Positions 1 through 7,120 are shown, counted from the first letter of the stretch. The stretch: 9,353 nt of DNA from JAQVSH01 sp964451605 (GCA_964451605.1 CAYVJA010000077.1:1-9353); one strand, 5' to 3'. The notes: generated by a model from the letters alone, not told the origin. Translations and numbers: made by a program.

Positions 1-305
<305 letters not shown>

Positions 306-395
306 GTGAAAGGGTTTTGAGATTTTTTCAGTGTGTCAATTTATACGGTGGTGTTTATATCGTGGAACAGTAAACATTGCAAGGTTAGTCAAGAT

Positions 396-502
<107 letters not shown>

Positions 503-506
503 TTCA

Positions 507-539
507 GGAGGGTTCTCGCAAGAGAGCCCTCCTTTTTTT
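507..539 (+). terminator. Intrinsic terminator of the rRNA operon
   Basis: An 11-bp stem (GGAGGGTTCTC at 507-517 with GAGAGCCCTCC at 522-532, one G-U pair) is closed by a GCAA tetraloop of the GNRA type and followed by seven T at 533-539. It begins only a few bases after the 5S 3' end, as expected for rRNA-operon termination. Confidence 0.93.
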
Positions 540-577
540 ATGCCCTACGGCCTCAAAAAAAGAGAGGGCTCTCTTGC
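518..577. repeat. Inverted copy of the terminator 3' arm
   Basis: The loop, 3' stem arm and T-tract of the rRNA terminator (518-539) recur in reverse complement at 556-577, with A-tract 555-561 and GAGAGGGCTCTCTTGC at 562-577. Fourteen consecutive pairs (518-531 with 564-577) are perfect, then one mismatch and one G-T pair, then six T-A pairs, leaving a loop at 540-555. No minus-strand gene ends here, so it is not needed as a terminator for a convergent gene. It could be half of a decayed terminator duplication, or a structure that competes with the terminator hairpin. Confidence 0.85.
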
Positions 578-579
578 AG

Positions 580-688
580 TGCTCTAATGCTCTAATGCTC
601 TAATGCTCTAATGCTCTAATGCTCTAGTGCTCTAGTGCTCTAATGCTCTAGTGCTGCGCTTTGCGCGGGTGGAACAGTGTAGCAGTGA
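580..688. repeat. Composite intergenic element A: 8-bp array plus GC hairpin
   Basis: Nine and a half tandem copies of an 8-bp unit run from 580 to 655. The order is five TGCTCTAA, two TGCTCTAG, one TGCTCTAA, one TGCTCTAG and a final half unit TGCT. The half unit leads into the mini-hairpin GCGC-TTT-GCGC at 656-666, then GGGTGG, then AACAGTGT at 673-680 and its variant AGCAGTGA at 681-688. The same order of parts recurs at 7001-7040 and 7976-8063. It is not a CRISPR array because the units abut directly with no spacers. The rest of the gap up to 740 shows nothing further that I recognise. Confidence 0.92.
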
Positions 689-740
689 TGAATGGGTGGT
701 TCGGGAACAAAAATAGTGTTTTATAGCATATTTCAAAGAG

Positions 741-769
741 GTTGTGGTTTGAGGGAATGGGTATCTTTA
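741..769 (+). promoter_or_regulatory. Candidate Bacteroidetes-type promoter for the GH99-like gene
   Basis: GTTG at 741-744 and TATCTTTA at 762-769 are separated by 17 bases. They resemble the Bacteroidetes -33 (TTTG) and -7 (TAnnTTTG) boxes, the latter matching 7 of 8 positions. Transcription would then start near 776, placing the second 8-bp array in the 5' leader. An alternative -33 TTTG at 748-751 is too close to the -7 box. This is pattern matching only. Confidence 0.3.
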
Positions 770-772
770 TAG

Positions 773-810
773 TGCTCTAGTGCTCTAGTGCTCTAGTGCT
801 CTAGAGCACT
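773..810. repeat. 8-bp repeat array E ending in a perfect palindrome
   Basis: Four exact TGCTCTAG units span 773-804. The last unit runs into AGCACT, so that 795-810 reads AGTGCTCTAGAGCACT, a perfect 16-bp palindrome. It ends 16 bases before the start codon of the downstream secreted protein. The GCGC hairpin that follows arrays elsewhere is absent here. Confidence 0.92.
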
Positions 811-826
811 ATTATTATTGTTGAGA

Positions 827-2647
827 ATGAATATATTACATTGTTTTTTTGCGGCAGCGCTCTGTTTGGGGCTTGCCGGGATTGCTTTTGGTGATTCGGC
901 TTCGGGGTCGGGGTCCGGGTCGGCTTTGGTGTCGGATTCGTTGTGGAATTATTCGGCGGGGCTGCCCGCTACGGATGCGCTGGGCAGGAGGCTGCCGGGT
1001 AATGAGGAGGTGGGCTATGTCAGGCGGGATCGGTTTGTGGGTCTCTTTTACTGGACGTGGCATTCTAACTTTGCGCATATGCCGGCTCGTAATGTTACGG
1101 AGGTGTTGGCCAGTCATCCGGATGCCGATGGAAATACGAATCATAGTGCGTGGGCTGCGGAGGGAACGCCCTATTTTTGGAGCGAACCGCTGTTTGGCTA
1201 TTATCGGAATACCGACCGTTGGGTTTTGCGCAGGCATGCTGAGATGTTGGCCGATGCAGGGGTCGATGTGATTGTGTTTGATTGTACCAATGGTGCTTTT
1301 ACCTGGAAGGAGTCGTACATGGCGTTGTGCCAGGAGTTTATGAATGCCCGAAGGGATGGGGTGAATACACCGAAAATTGCCTTTATGCTGGCGTTCGGAC
1401 CCACACCGGGAAGCAGGGAGGCTATTCTGGAGATTTATCGCGATCTTTATAAACCACAGTTGTATAAGGAGTTGTGGTTCTATTGGAAAGGGAAGCCACT
1501 GATTATGGCCTACCCGGAGATGGTCGATCCTGCGCTTGCTGCAGAGTATGCGGAGGTGCGCAACTTCTTTACTTTCAGGCCGGGTCAGCCGCTCTATAAT
1601 CAGGGTTCGCAAAGGCCCGACCATTGGGGGTGGCTGGCTGTCTACCCGCAAGCCGGATTCGGGAAGGATGCGAAGGGGCAGTTTGAGCAGAGTACAGTGG
1701 GGGTGGCCCAGAATTGGAGTAAGGAGCGCGGGCTTACGGCTATGAATGCGCCGGGCACGTTTGGGCGGAGTTATACCGATGCGGGCGGGCAGCGCGAAAC
1801 GCCCAATGCAGAGGCTTGGGGTTTCAATTTCCAGGAGCAGTGGGAGAGGGCGCTGAAGCTCGATCCTGAGTTTCTCTTTATTACCGGTTGGAATGAGTGG
1901 ATTGCGGGCCGGCACAATTTGTGGCAGGAGCAGGTGAACGCTTTCCCGGATGAGTTCAGCCCGGAGAAGAGCCGGGATATTGAGCCGATGAAGGGCGGTT
2001 TTGGCGATGCCTACTACTACCAGATGGTGGCCAATATTCGCAGGTTTAAGGGGGTTCCCGCGCAGGAGAAGGCGTCGCCCGAAAGATCGATCCGAATCGA
2101 TGGAAAGTTCGGTGCTTGGGCAGGTGTGGAGCCCCGTTTTCGCGCGCATCGGGGAAGTACGTTGGTTCGCGACAGTAAGGGGTGGGGCACTCTCCACTAC
2201 CGCGACAGTACAGGACGAAACGATCTGGTGCTGGCCCGGGTGGCGCGGGATAGTCGATTTGTCTACTTTTATATTGAGGCTGCGGCGCCGCTTACCTCCC
2301 CTCTGGAGAGGGGCTGGATGCGTCTGCTGGTTGATACCGACCGGAACAAAGCTACCGGCTGGGAGGGGTATGATCTGATTGTGAATCGGGAGTTGCCCGG
2401 ACGGAAAGCCTTGGTGGAGAAAAATCTGGGGGGATGGAATTGGCATCCGCTTTCATCGGCCGACTTTGCCGTGCACGGCGCCTCTCTGGAGTTGGCGCTT
2501 CCGCGGATCTTGTTTGGAGAGAGAGGGCCGCTGAGGTTCGAATTCAAATGGAGCGATAATATGCAGGAGGAGGGAAACCTTACCGATTTTTACCTCCACG
2601 GCGATGTGGCGCCTGCCGGCAGGTTCAACTTTCTCTTTTCGGAATAA
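827..2647 (+). CDS. Secreted GH99/WbsX-like glycan-active protein with C-terminal beta domain
   Basis: This 606-residue exported protein is probably a glycoside hydrolase or related glycan-active enzyme; its substrate is unknown. ATG at 827 is preferred over the upstream TTG codons at 818 and 821 because it directly opens a signal peptide (residues 1-22, hydrophobic, ending AFG). A Ser-Gly linker occupies about 24-32. Residues about 40-410 look like a TIM barrel of the GH99/GH71/WbsX type: VIVFDCTNG places Asp152 at a strand end, and FITGWNEW places Glu357 in the WNEW motif typical of this group. From about 420 (SIRIDG) to the end is a second, beta-rich domain resembling CBM9/DOMON folds (RFVYFYIEAA, LLVDTDRNKATGWEGYD). 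No lipobox is seen. The gene stands alone after the rRNA operon and converges with the GH51 gene. The barrel class is fairly sure from motifs; activity and catalytic residues are inferred. Confidence 0.85.
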   Translation: MNILHCFFAAALCLGLAGIAFGDSASGSGSGSALVSDSLWNYSAGLPATDALGRRLPGNEEVGYVRRDRFVGLFYWTWHSNFAHMPARNVTEVLASHPDADGNTNHSAWAAEGTPYFWSEPLFGYYRNTDRWVLRRHAEMLADAGVDVIVFDCTNGAFTWKESYMALCQEFMNARRDGVNTPKIAFMLAFGPTPGSREAILEIYRDLYKPQLYKELWFYWKGKPLIMAYPEMVDPALAAEYAEVRNFFTFRPGQPLYNQGSQRPDHWGWLAVYPQAGFGKDAKGQFEQSTVGVAQNWSKERGLTAMNAPGTFGRSYTDAGGQRETPNAEAWGFNFQEQWERALKLDPEFLFITGWNEWIAGRHNLWQEQVNAFPDEFSPEKSRDIEPMKGGFGDAYYYQMVANIRRFKGVPAQEKASPERSIRIDGKFGAWAGVEPRFRAHRGSTLVRDSKGWGTLHYRDSTGRNDLVLARVARDSRFVYFYIEAAAPLTSPLERGWMRLLVDTDRNKATGWEGYDLIVNRELPGRKALVEKNLGGWNWHPLSSADFAVHGASLELALPRILFGERGPLRFEFKWSDNMQEEGNLTDFYLHGDVAPAGRFNFLFSE

Positions 2648-2657
2648 CACCAATGCA

Positions 2658-2710
2658 TCAGGCCGGATGCCCGTCACGGGATGTAAACGTGAACTGGGTG
2701 TCCGGCCTGA
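2658..2710. terminator. Large hairpin between convergent genes, possible bidirectional terminator
   Basis: TCAGGCCGGA at 2658-2667 pairs perfectly with TCCGGCCTGA at 2701-2710. The stem continues inward through 2668-2673 with 2695-2700 (three G-U pairs). After a two-base bulge it continues with TCACG at 2674-2678 pairing CGTGA at 2688-2692, leaving a 9-base loop. It starts 11 bases after the GH99-like stop. No T-tract follows on either strand, so factor-independent termination is uncertain. The remaining 2711-2774 holds nothing recognisable. Confidence 0.6.
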
Positions 2711-2774
2711 CTGATTGCTCTGTGGCGGTTAACGCGTATTATGCCTAAAGCGGGTAGTGTGCGTGAAGCGGGAG

Positions 2775-5384
2775 TTATGGTGTTACGGTTTTTGCGGGTG
2801 TAGCGGGAATGCGGATAACGGATAACGAGTAGGGGGGAAGCGGGAAGTTGAATGCCTCCGAAACGGTAAGAGTCGATTGTACGGGTTTGGCCTCTTTGCT
2901 GTCGGGGCGGCCCTGCAGCTGGAAGAGAGTGGCCTGGCGTTCGGTGAGCCCGAAGGAGCTGAAATCGATGGCCGATTCAACGGCAACGGGGAGCATGTTT
3001 ACCAGCTTTAGGATGAGATCGCCGCTTTGGCTATCCTTTACTATCGAGGTGGCTACGCGGCTGGTAACTTCCATCCGGTTGTCGGAGAGGCTCACTTTGG
3101 AGGAGTAGTACTGTTGTCCGGCATTTTGCCCGAAGAGTTGTTGTACCCAATAACCCACAGTGGGAAGAACCTCTGTGTTGTTAAAATAGATCAGGTCGGG
3201 GTTCCAGTTGGTATGGCCCTGTTTTGCCAGCAGCGGGGCATAGGAGGCCATCGATACAATGTCGCCGTTTCGTTCTATTGCAGTGAGGTAGATGGCTTCC
3301 GAAAGGGCGGTTTCCAGGTTGTTGGGCCGGCCCGGCAGGTGGGCGGCATATTCGCCCAGGTAGACTTTCGACTGTGAACGGTCGTATTTGTCGTAGTAAT
3401 CCTGGTTGTAGATAAACCAACCGGGCGTTTGGTAGTAGTGTTCGTCGACCATCTCTACCCTCAGCTTCCGGGCTATCTCCCATCCCTCACGGTAGTCGGT
3501 TCCTTCGAAAAAGGGTCCAACAGTGCCGATTACGGTAATTTCGGGATATTTTTCTTTTACCGCCTTGAAAATCATGGCAAACCGCTCTTCGAATACGTCC
3601 GAGATCAGGTCTTCGTTCCCCACCCCTATGTACTTCAGGTTAAAGGGTTCGGGATGGCCTGCTTCGGCCCGTTTTTTGCCCCATGGGCTCTTTTTGTCGC
3701 CATTGGCATATTCAATCAGATCGAGCACCTCCTGTACGTAGTTGTCCATATCGCACATCGGAATGCCTCCCTGCTGGCCGGCTCCTCCGGTAGCTGAGTT
3801 CTGGCAGGGCACCCCCGCGGGAACCACCGGGATGGGTTCGGCACCGATATCTTCGCAAAACTGGAAGTACTCAAAATATCCCAGGCCAAACGACTGGTGA
3901 TAGTTCCAGATGTTGCGCTGCGGTTTGCGCGCTTCGAGAGGGCCTATGGTGTTTTTCCACCGGTACATATTGTCAAGACCGTCGCCATGGGCCACGCATC
4001 CTCCCGGGAAACGTACAAAACGGGGGTGCAGATCGGCAATGGCTTGTGCAAGGTCGGCCCGCAATCCGTTTCGGCGCTGTTTGAAGGTGTTTTGCGGGAA
4101 GAGCGAGATCATGTCGAGGTGCAGGGTGCCGGAGCTCTGGAGCGCTATTTCGAGCCGGGCATCGGCCACCGATTGGCCGGATGTCAGGAGGGTTTCGTAT
4201 TTTTTCCACCCCGAACCGGAGGTCTGCAGGTTGGCTGATGCCAGGGTTTCGTTGGCTTTATTCACCAGCCGAAGGGTCAGTTTCTGGCGTTTACCTTCGG
4301 GATTACGGGCATAAAGGGTAAAGAAGTACTTTTCTCCGGAGCGAAGGGCAATTCCGTCGAAACCTTCATTTTGCAGGACAGTTCCGCTCTCTTCCGTCTG
4401 CAAGAGAGCATAATGGGGATTGTTTGCATGGCGAGGCGAAAGGGTATCGATGGTGAAAGAGCCCTTTCCGGTAAATTTCCACGACTTGAAGCTGTTCCAG
4501 GAGGGATCTCTGCCCAGTTTGTCGGCCGGGTCATATTCAAAACCCCGGTTTTGCACCAACTCGGCATACAATCCGCCGTCGGCAGCATAGTTGAGATCCT
4601 CATAGAAGATACCTGTCAAGAGAGAGCTGATGGCTTTCTGCTGCGAAGCGTCGGCGGTGATTTTGGCTCGTACGGGTCGTAAAGTGGCAAAACGCACCGG
4701 ATCTTCGGAAGTGGTTTCGTTGGCAAGCCGCTGTTTGTAGGCCGAGAGTTGTTGTGCCGAAATGAGCGCATCTATCTCATGCCAGGCCACCTTATGAACG
4801 GTTCCGGTTTCGGAAGTTCCGCTTATCTCAATCTGTTCGCGCGAATCGATCCGGGCCGATGCAGCAATGGGCTCGGCTTCGGAGTAGGTTTTGAAATCGG
4901 AGGTGGTAACCTGGTACTGTTCGGTTGATGTAGTCCCGGTACTCTCCCAGGAGATAGAAAACCGACCATTTGGTTTGTCGAACCAAATCAGGGGTCTAAG
5001 GCAGTTTTTTCCCTCAATAACAACGGGATACGATTGTCGTTTCCAGGCAATCAGGTCGGTTGTGGCGGCATGGGCAAAGGTGCCGTCGCGTTGGTTTAGG
5101 CTCCAGACAAGGTGCCACATCCCGTCGGGGGCACGAAACAGAAAGGGCGAAACCACCCTCTTCTCGGCGCCCCAGGCACCGTAATCACACGTAAGGTAGG
5201 CATGTTCGGGGCCGATGGCGTGCCATTGATTCCGGTCTATGCTCCAGGCCAGATGGAGGCCGTTACGCCCGCTGTTCTTTTGGGTGGAGTAGGCAAAGAG
5301 ATAAGCCGAATCGGGTTCGGCGGCTCTGACAGTGGGCGAAAGCAGTATCAAAGCCAGAAGGGCAAAGAGGCTTAGTTGTTTCAT
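2775..5384 (-). CDS. Secreted GH51 alpha-L-arabinofuranosidase with N-terminal propeller-like region
   Basis: This 869-residue exported enzyme is predicted to release terminal arabinofuranose from arabinan or arabinoxylan. The signal peptide is residues 1-21 (cleavage near VRA-A). Residues about 25-175 carry three blade-like motifs of a GH43/GH32-type propeller (AWSIDRNQW, VWSLNQRDG, SWESTG), too few for a full five-bladed fold. The GH51 region opens with GIFYEDLNYAADGGLYAELV at about 258-277. A CBM4/9-like insertion follows at about 295-430, and the barrel runs from about 440 with FVRFPGGC at 456-463. Glu591 in GVGNED is the expected acid/base and Glu678 in YLGEYA the expected nucleophile; both are present. 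A beta-sandwich closes the C-terminus. GH51 enzymes without the extra region are usually about 500-660 residues. CAAGGA lies just before the ATG. It is preceded by the repeat lipoprotein 45 bp upstream on the same strand, so co-transcription is likely. Confidence 0.95.
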   Translation of the reverse strand: MKQLSLFALLALILLSPTVRAAEPDSAYLFAYSTQKNSGRNGLHLAWSIDRNQWHAIGPEHAYLTCDYGAWGAEKRVVSPFLFRAPDGMWHLVWSLNQRDGTFAHAATTDLIAWKRQSYPVVIEGKNCLRPLIWFDKPNGRFSISWESTGTTSTEQYQVTTSDFKTYSEAEPIAASARIDSREQIEISGTSETGTVHKVAWHEIDALISAQQLSAYKQRLANETTSEDPVRFATLRPVRAKITADASQQKAISSLLTGIFYEDLNYAADGGLYAELVQNRGFEYDPADKLGRDPSWNSFKSWKFTGKGSFTIDTLSPRHANNPHYALLQTEESGTVLQNEGFDGIALRSGEKYFFTLYARNPEGKRQKLTLRLVNKANETLASANLQTSGSGWKKYETLLTSGQSVADARLEIALQSSGTLHLDMISLFPQNTFKQRRNGLRADLAQAIADLHPRFVRFPGGCVAHGDGLDNMYRWKNTIGPLEARKPQRNIWNYHQSFGLGYFEYFQFCEDIGAEPIPVVPAGVPCQNSATGGAGQQGGIPMCDMDNYVQEVLDLIEYANGDKKSPWGKKRAEAGHPEPFNLKYIGVGNEDLISDVFEERFAMIFKAVKEKYPEITVIGTVGPFFEGTDYREGWEIARKLRVEMVDEHYYQTPGWFIYNQDYYDKYDRSQSKVYLGEYAAHLPGRPNNLETALSEAIYLTAIERNGDIVSMASYAPLLAKQGHTNWNPDLIYFNNTEVLPTVGYWVQQLFGQNAGQQYYSSKVSLSDNRMEVTSRVATSIVKDSQSGDLILKLVNMLPVAVESAIDFSSFGLTERQATLFQLQGRPDSKEAKPVQSTLTVSEAFNFPLPPYSLSVIRIPATPAKTVTP

Positions 5385-5429
5385 TAAATCCTTGTAAATG
5401 AATGTTAAACGGGTTTCAGAGGAGGGGCG

Positions 5430-6500
5430 TTACAGCATTTTTTGTACAATCACGAGCATAAAGGCGTTTCCGCTGTCGTCGCCCTGGACGCCCGTGAAGA
5501 GTTTTTTATCGGAGCTCACTACACCATGAAAATCTTCTCCGAAGGTGAGGATGCCATCGGGCGTGAGGTTCAGTTCTATACGTCCATGATATTGAAAGTC
5601 GCCGCCATCACTTTTTACCATCTCCGACAGGAGCCCGCCTCCTGTTTCATCCAGGGTAAAGAGGCCTCTTTCAGTTCGGAGTTCCGATCCGGTTAACAGG
5701 GTATGCACTTGCCAACGTCCCTGCAGTTCGGCTGCGGTATAGGTGACGGCAGGCACTCTTTTCTGCGCAATTCCCAGGCAGGATCCGCCACTCTGGCTGG
5801 TCATGTTCAGAACCATCAGGGTTTTGTTTGCACTCATGAAGCCATGGAATGTCTCCTCTCCTCCCAGAGTGATCTCTCCGTTGGCAGCCAGAAAGAGGTG
5901 TCCCGATATGGCCGGATCGTATTCGGCACTGGTTACTTCATTGTCGGAAGTAAATTGTCCCAGTGAGTTTATATCAAGGGTGGCACGGGTCCAGTTTTCG
6001 TGTTCGCCCCCGGCTTCCAGCATATGCAACTCCCAGATGCCCTCGAGGTCGGCAGCGGAATAGGTTACATCCGATACCATTTTTTGCTGGATAGCCAGTG
6101 TGTGCCCTCCCTCTCTGAGGGTAGTTGCTATCAACAACTGTTTGTCGTAATGTAAAAAGGCGTGCAGGTTATTATCCTCGCTCGAGGTAACCACACCCTT
6201 TTTTGAGAGCAGGTAGTACGATGATGCGTGGTCGTCGGTATAGGTGCCCGAGGGGAGTATGAAGTTCATGTTCACACTACTTGAACTGTTGGTTTGGGTG
6301 CCTTTGATCCACTTTCCGTGCTGTTCGCCGCCAACCACCAGACTATGGTGTTGCCAGGTACCATACAGATTTTTCGGTGCATAATTTACCGAACCGTCGG
6401 GTCCGGACGATTCATCGGAACAGCCGGTAAGGCCGTACGAACCAACAAACAGGCATGAAGCCAGGGCAAAGCGAAAAAGGGAAATGGGTAACGTGCGCAT
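5430..6500 (-). CDS. Lipoprotein made of three 107-residue lipocalin-like repeats
   Basis: This 356-residue lipoprotein has no function I can name. The signal peptide ends in the lipobox LTGC with lipidated Cys27. SDESS follows, resembling the acidic export signal of Bacteroidetes surface lipoproteins. The mature protein is three tandem units starting at Tyr40, Tyr147 and Tyr254, exactly 107 residues apart; the last ends after 103 residues at the C-terminus. Shared positions within each unit are Leu6, Gly8, Trp10, His13, Gly18, Glu20, a mid-unit (F/L)H(G/A) followed by Lys, and Gln100-Lys101. The L-x-G-x-W start and roughly 100-residue beta-rich length resemble Bacteroidetes lipocalin-like domains; this is inference. 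It is transcribed first, 45 bp ahead of the GH51 gene, so a role in glycan binding or as an accessory to the arabinofuranosidase is possible but unproven. Confidence 0.88.
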   Translation of the reverse strand: MRTLPISLFRFALASCLFVGSYGLTGCSDESSGPDGSVNYAPKNLYGTWQHHSLVVGGEQHGKWIKGTQTNSSSSVNMNFILPSGTYTDDHASSYYLLSKKGVVTSSEDNNLHAFLHYDKQLLIATTLREGGHTLAIQQKMVSDVTYSAADLEGIWELHMLEAGGEHENWTRATLDINSLGQFTSDNEVTSAEYDPAISGHLFLAANGEITLGGEETFHGFMSANKTLMVLNMTSQSGGSCLGIAQKRVPAVTYTAAELQGRWQVHTLLTGSELRTERGLFTLDETGGGLLSEMVKSDGGDFQYHGRIELNLTPDGILTFGEDFHGVVSSDKKLFTGVQGDDSGNAFMLVIVQKML

Positions 6501-6534
6501 GTGGCGAAAGGTTAGTAGAACGAAAAATTTGCCA

Positions 6535-6542
6535 TAAATCTA
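6535..6542 (-). promoter_or_regulatory. Candidate -7 box for the lipoprotein-GH51 unit
   Basis: On the minus strand these bases read TAGATTTA, matching 7 of 8 positions of the Bacteroidetes -7 consensus TAnnTTTG, about 34 bases before the lipoprotein ATG. No convincing TTTG lies at the expected -33 distance, so support is weak. Confidence 0.22.
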
Positions 6543-6598
6543 CATATTTTACGCGAATAATCTCGAAATGGCTGCATCTTCCGGGGTGTAGGATTATT

Positions 6599-6624
6599 AT
6601 TTTGTCGTATACTTACGTCAAAAT
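6599..6624 (+). promoter_or_regulatory. Probable ArsR-family operator, 12-2-12 inverted repeat
   Basis: A 26-bp near-palindrome consists of half-site ATTTTGTCGTAT (6599-6610), a 2-bp centre AC, and half-site TTACGTCAAAAT (6613-6624). Ten of thirteen symmetric pairs are complementary, including six uninterrupted at the outer edge. The 12-2-12 geometry is the one known for SmtB/ArsR-family operators. It ends 12 bases before the ATG of the ArsR-family gene, an ideal place for autorepression, and lies in the intergenic region shared with the divergent lipoprotein gene, about 100 bases from that gene's start. The repressor-site pairing is inferred from position and geometry. Confidence 0.68.
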
Positions 6625-6636
6625 TCCTCTTAAACT

Positions 6637-7008
6637 ATGGTGGCAGCAAAATCTCCCTTTTTTACGTCGCATTTGCAAGAGCAATCAGCGCTGTTTGCTG
6701 CATTGGCTCATCCGGCCCGATTGCAAATCCTGAGGCACCTCGCGGAAACCCACCGCTGTATATCGGGCGATATCACCGATCTTCTTCCCCTGTCGAGAAC
6801 CACAATCGCTCAACATATCCGGGTATTGAAAAATGCCGGATTGATTTTCGACCATCTCGAAGGGTCGAAAGTGGTCTATTGTCTTGATGTGGTAAAAATG
6901 CAGCAGATGGAGGAGACGCTTCAGGGGTTTGTGGAGGAGATGCATCTTCCGTCCGATTTTACCTGTACCCTGTACCCCCGAGAGCGGAAACAAAGAAGAA
7001 TGCTCTAG
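6637..7008 (+). CDS. ArsR/SmtB-family transcriptional repressor
   Basis: This 123-residue winged-helix protein is predicted to repress its own cassette and release DNA on binding a metal or metalloid. FAALAHPARLQIL (20-32) is the typical ArsR-family helix. Recognition helix and wing follow in LSRTTIAQHIRVLKNAGLI (52-70) and HLEGSKVVYCLD (73-84). The arsenic-sensing CxC motif is incomplete: CISGD keeps Cys41 but has Ser43 at the second position. Other cysteines are Cys82 in the wing and Cys110 near the C-terminus. No clear alpha-5 His/Asp/Glu zinc site is seen, so the inducer cannot be named. It is followed on the same strand by the aquaglyceroporin gene (112 bp gap), and a probable operator lies just upstream. 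The last three codons, ATG CTC TAG, overlap the first unit of an 8-bp repeat array. Confidence 0.93.
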   Translation: MVAAKSPFFTSHLQEQSALFAALAHPARLQILRHLAETHRCISGDITDLLPLSRTTIAQHIRVLKNAGLIFDHLEGSKVVYCLDVVKMQQMEETLQGFVEEMHLPSDFTCTLYPRERKQRRML

Positions 7009-7040
7009 TGCTCTAGTGCTCTAGTGCTGCGCTGCGCGCG
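7001..7040. repeat. Composite element B overlapping the repressor stop codon
   Basis: Three TGCTCTAG units (7001-7024) plus half unit TGCT (7025-7028) lead into GCGCTGCGCGCG at 7029-7040, the same part order as at 580-688. The first unit contains the TAG stop of the ArsR-family gene. There is no AACAGTGT unit after this copy. The array fills part of the gap to the aquaporin gene. Confidence 0.9.
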
Positions 7041-7076
7041 AATGCTTAAATGATGTGATGATTGGGGGTGACTTAG

Positions 7077-7101
7077 ATTTTGCCTCCAATTAGGCAGAAA
7101 T
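7077..7101 (+). promoter_or_regulatory. Dyad before the aquaporin gene, possible second operator
   Basis: TGCCT at 7081-7085 and AGGCA at 7092-7096 form a perfect 5-bp inverted repeat, flanked outward by TTT / GAAA that extends it with one G-T and two A-T pairs. The left edge ATTTTG (7077-7082) equals the outer six bases of the operator upstream of the repressor gene, but the inner bases differ. It ends 19 bases before the aquaporin ATG. Confidence 0.3.
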
Positions 7102-7120
7102 TAATGGTTATTATGAATTT

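Noticed and set aside
306..395. A tRNA in the 23S-5S spacer
   Set aside because: No T-loop signature or cloverleaf can be drawn in this short stretch.
580..804. CRISPR array
   Set aside because: The 8-bp units are contiguous, with no spacers and no cas genes.
818..826. TTG start for the GH99-like protein
   Set aside because: The ATG at 827 directly begins a good signal peptide; the upstream TTG codons only add three residues to it.
836..2446. A 536-codon open frame on the minus strand
   Set aside because: It is the antisense shadow of the GH99-like gene, rich in Arg, Pro, Ile and His with no recognisable domain, while the plus strand has a signal peptide and family motifs.
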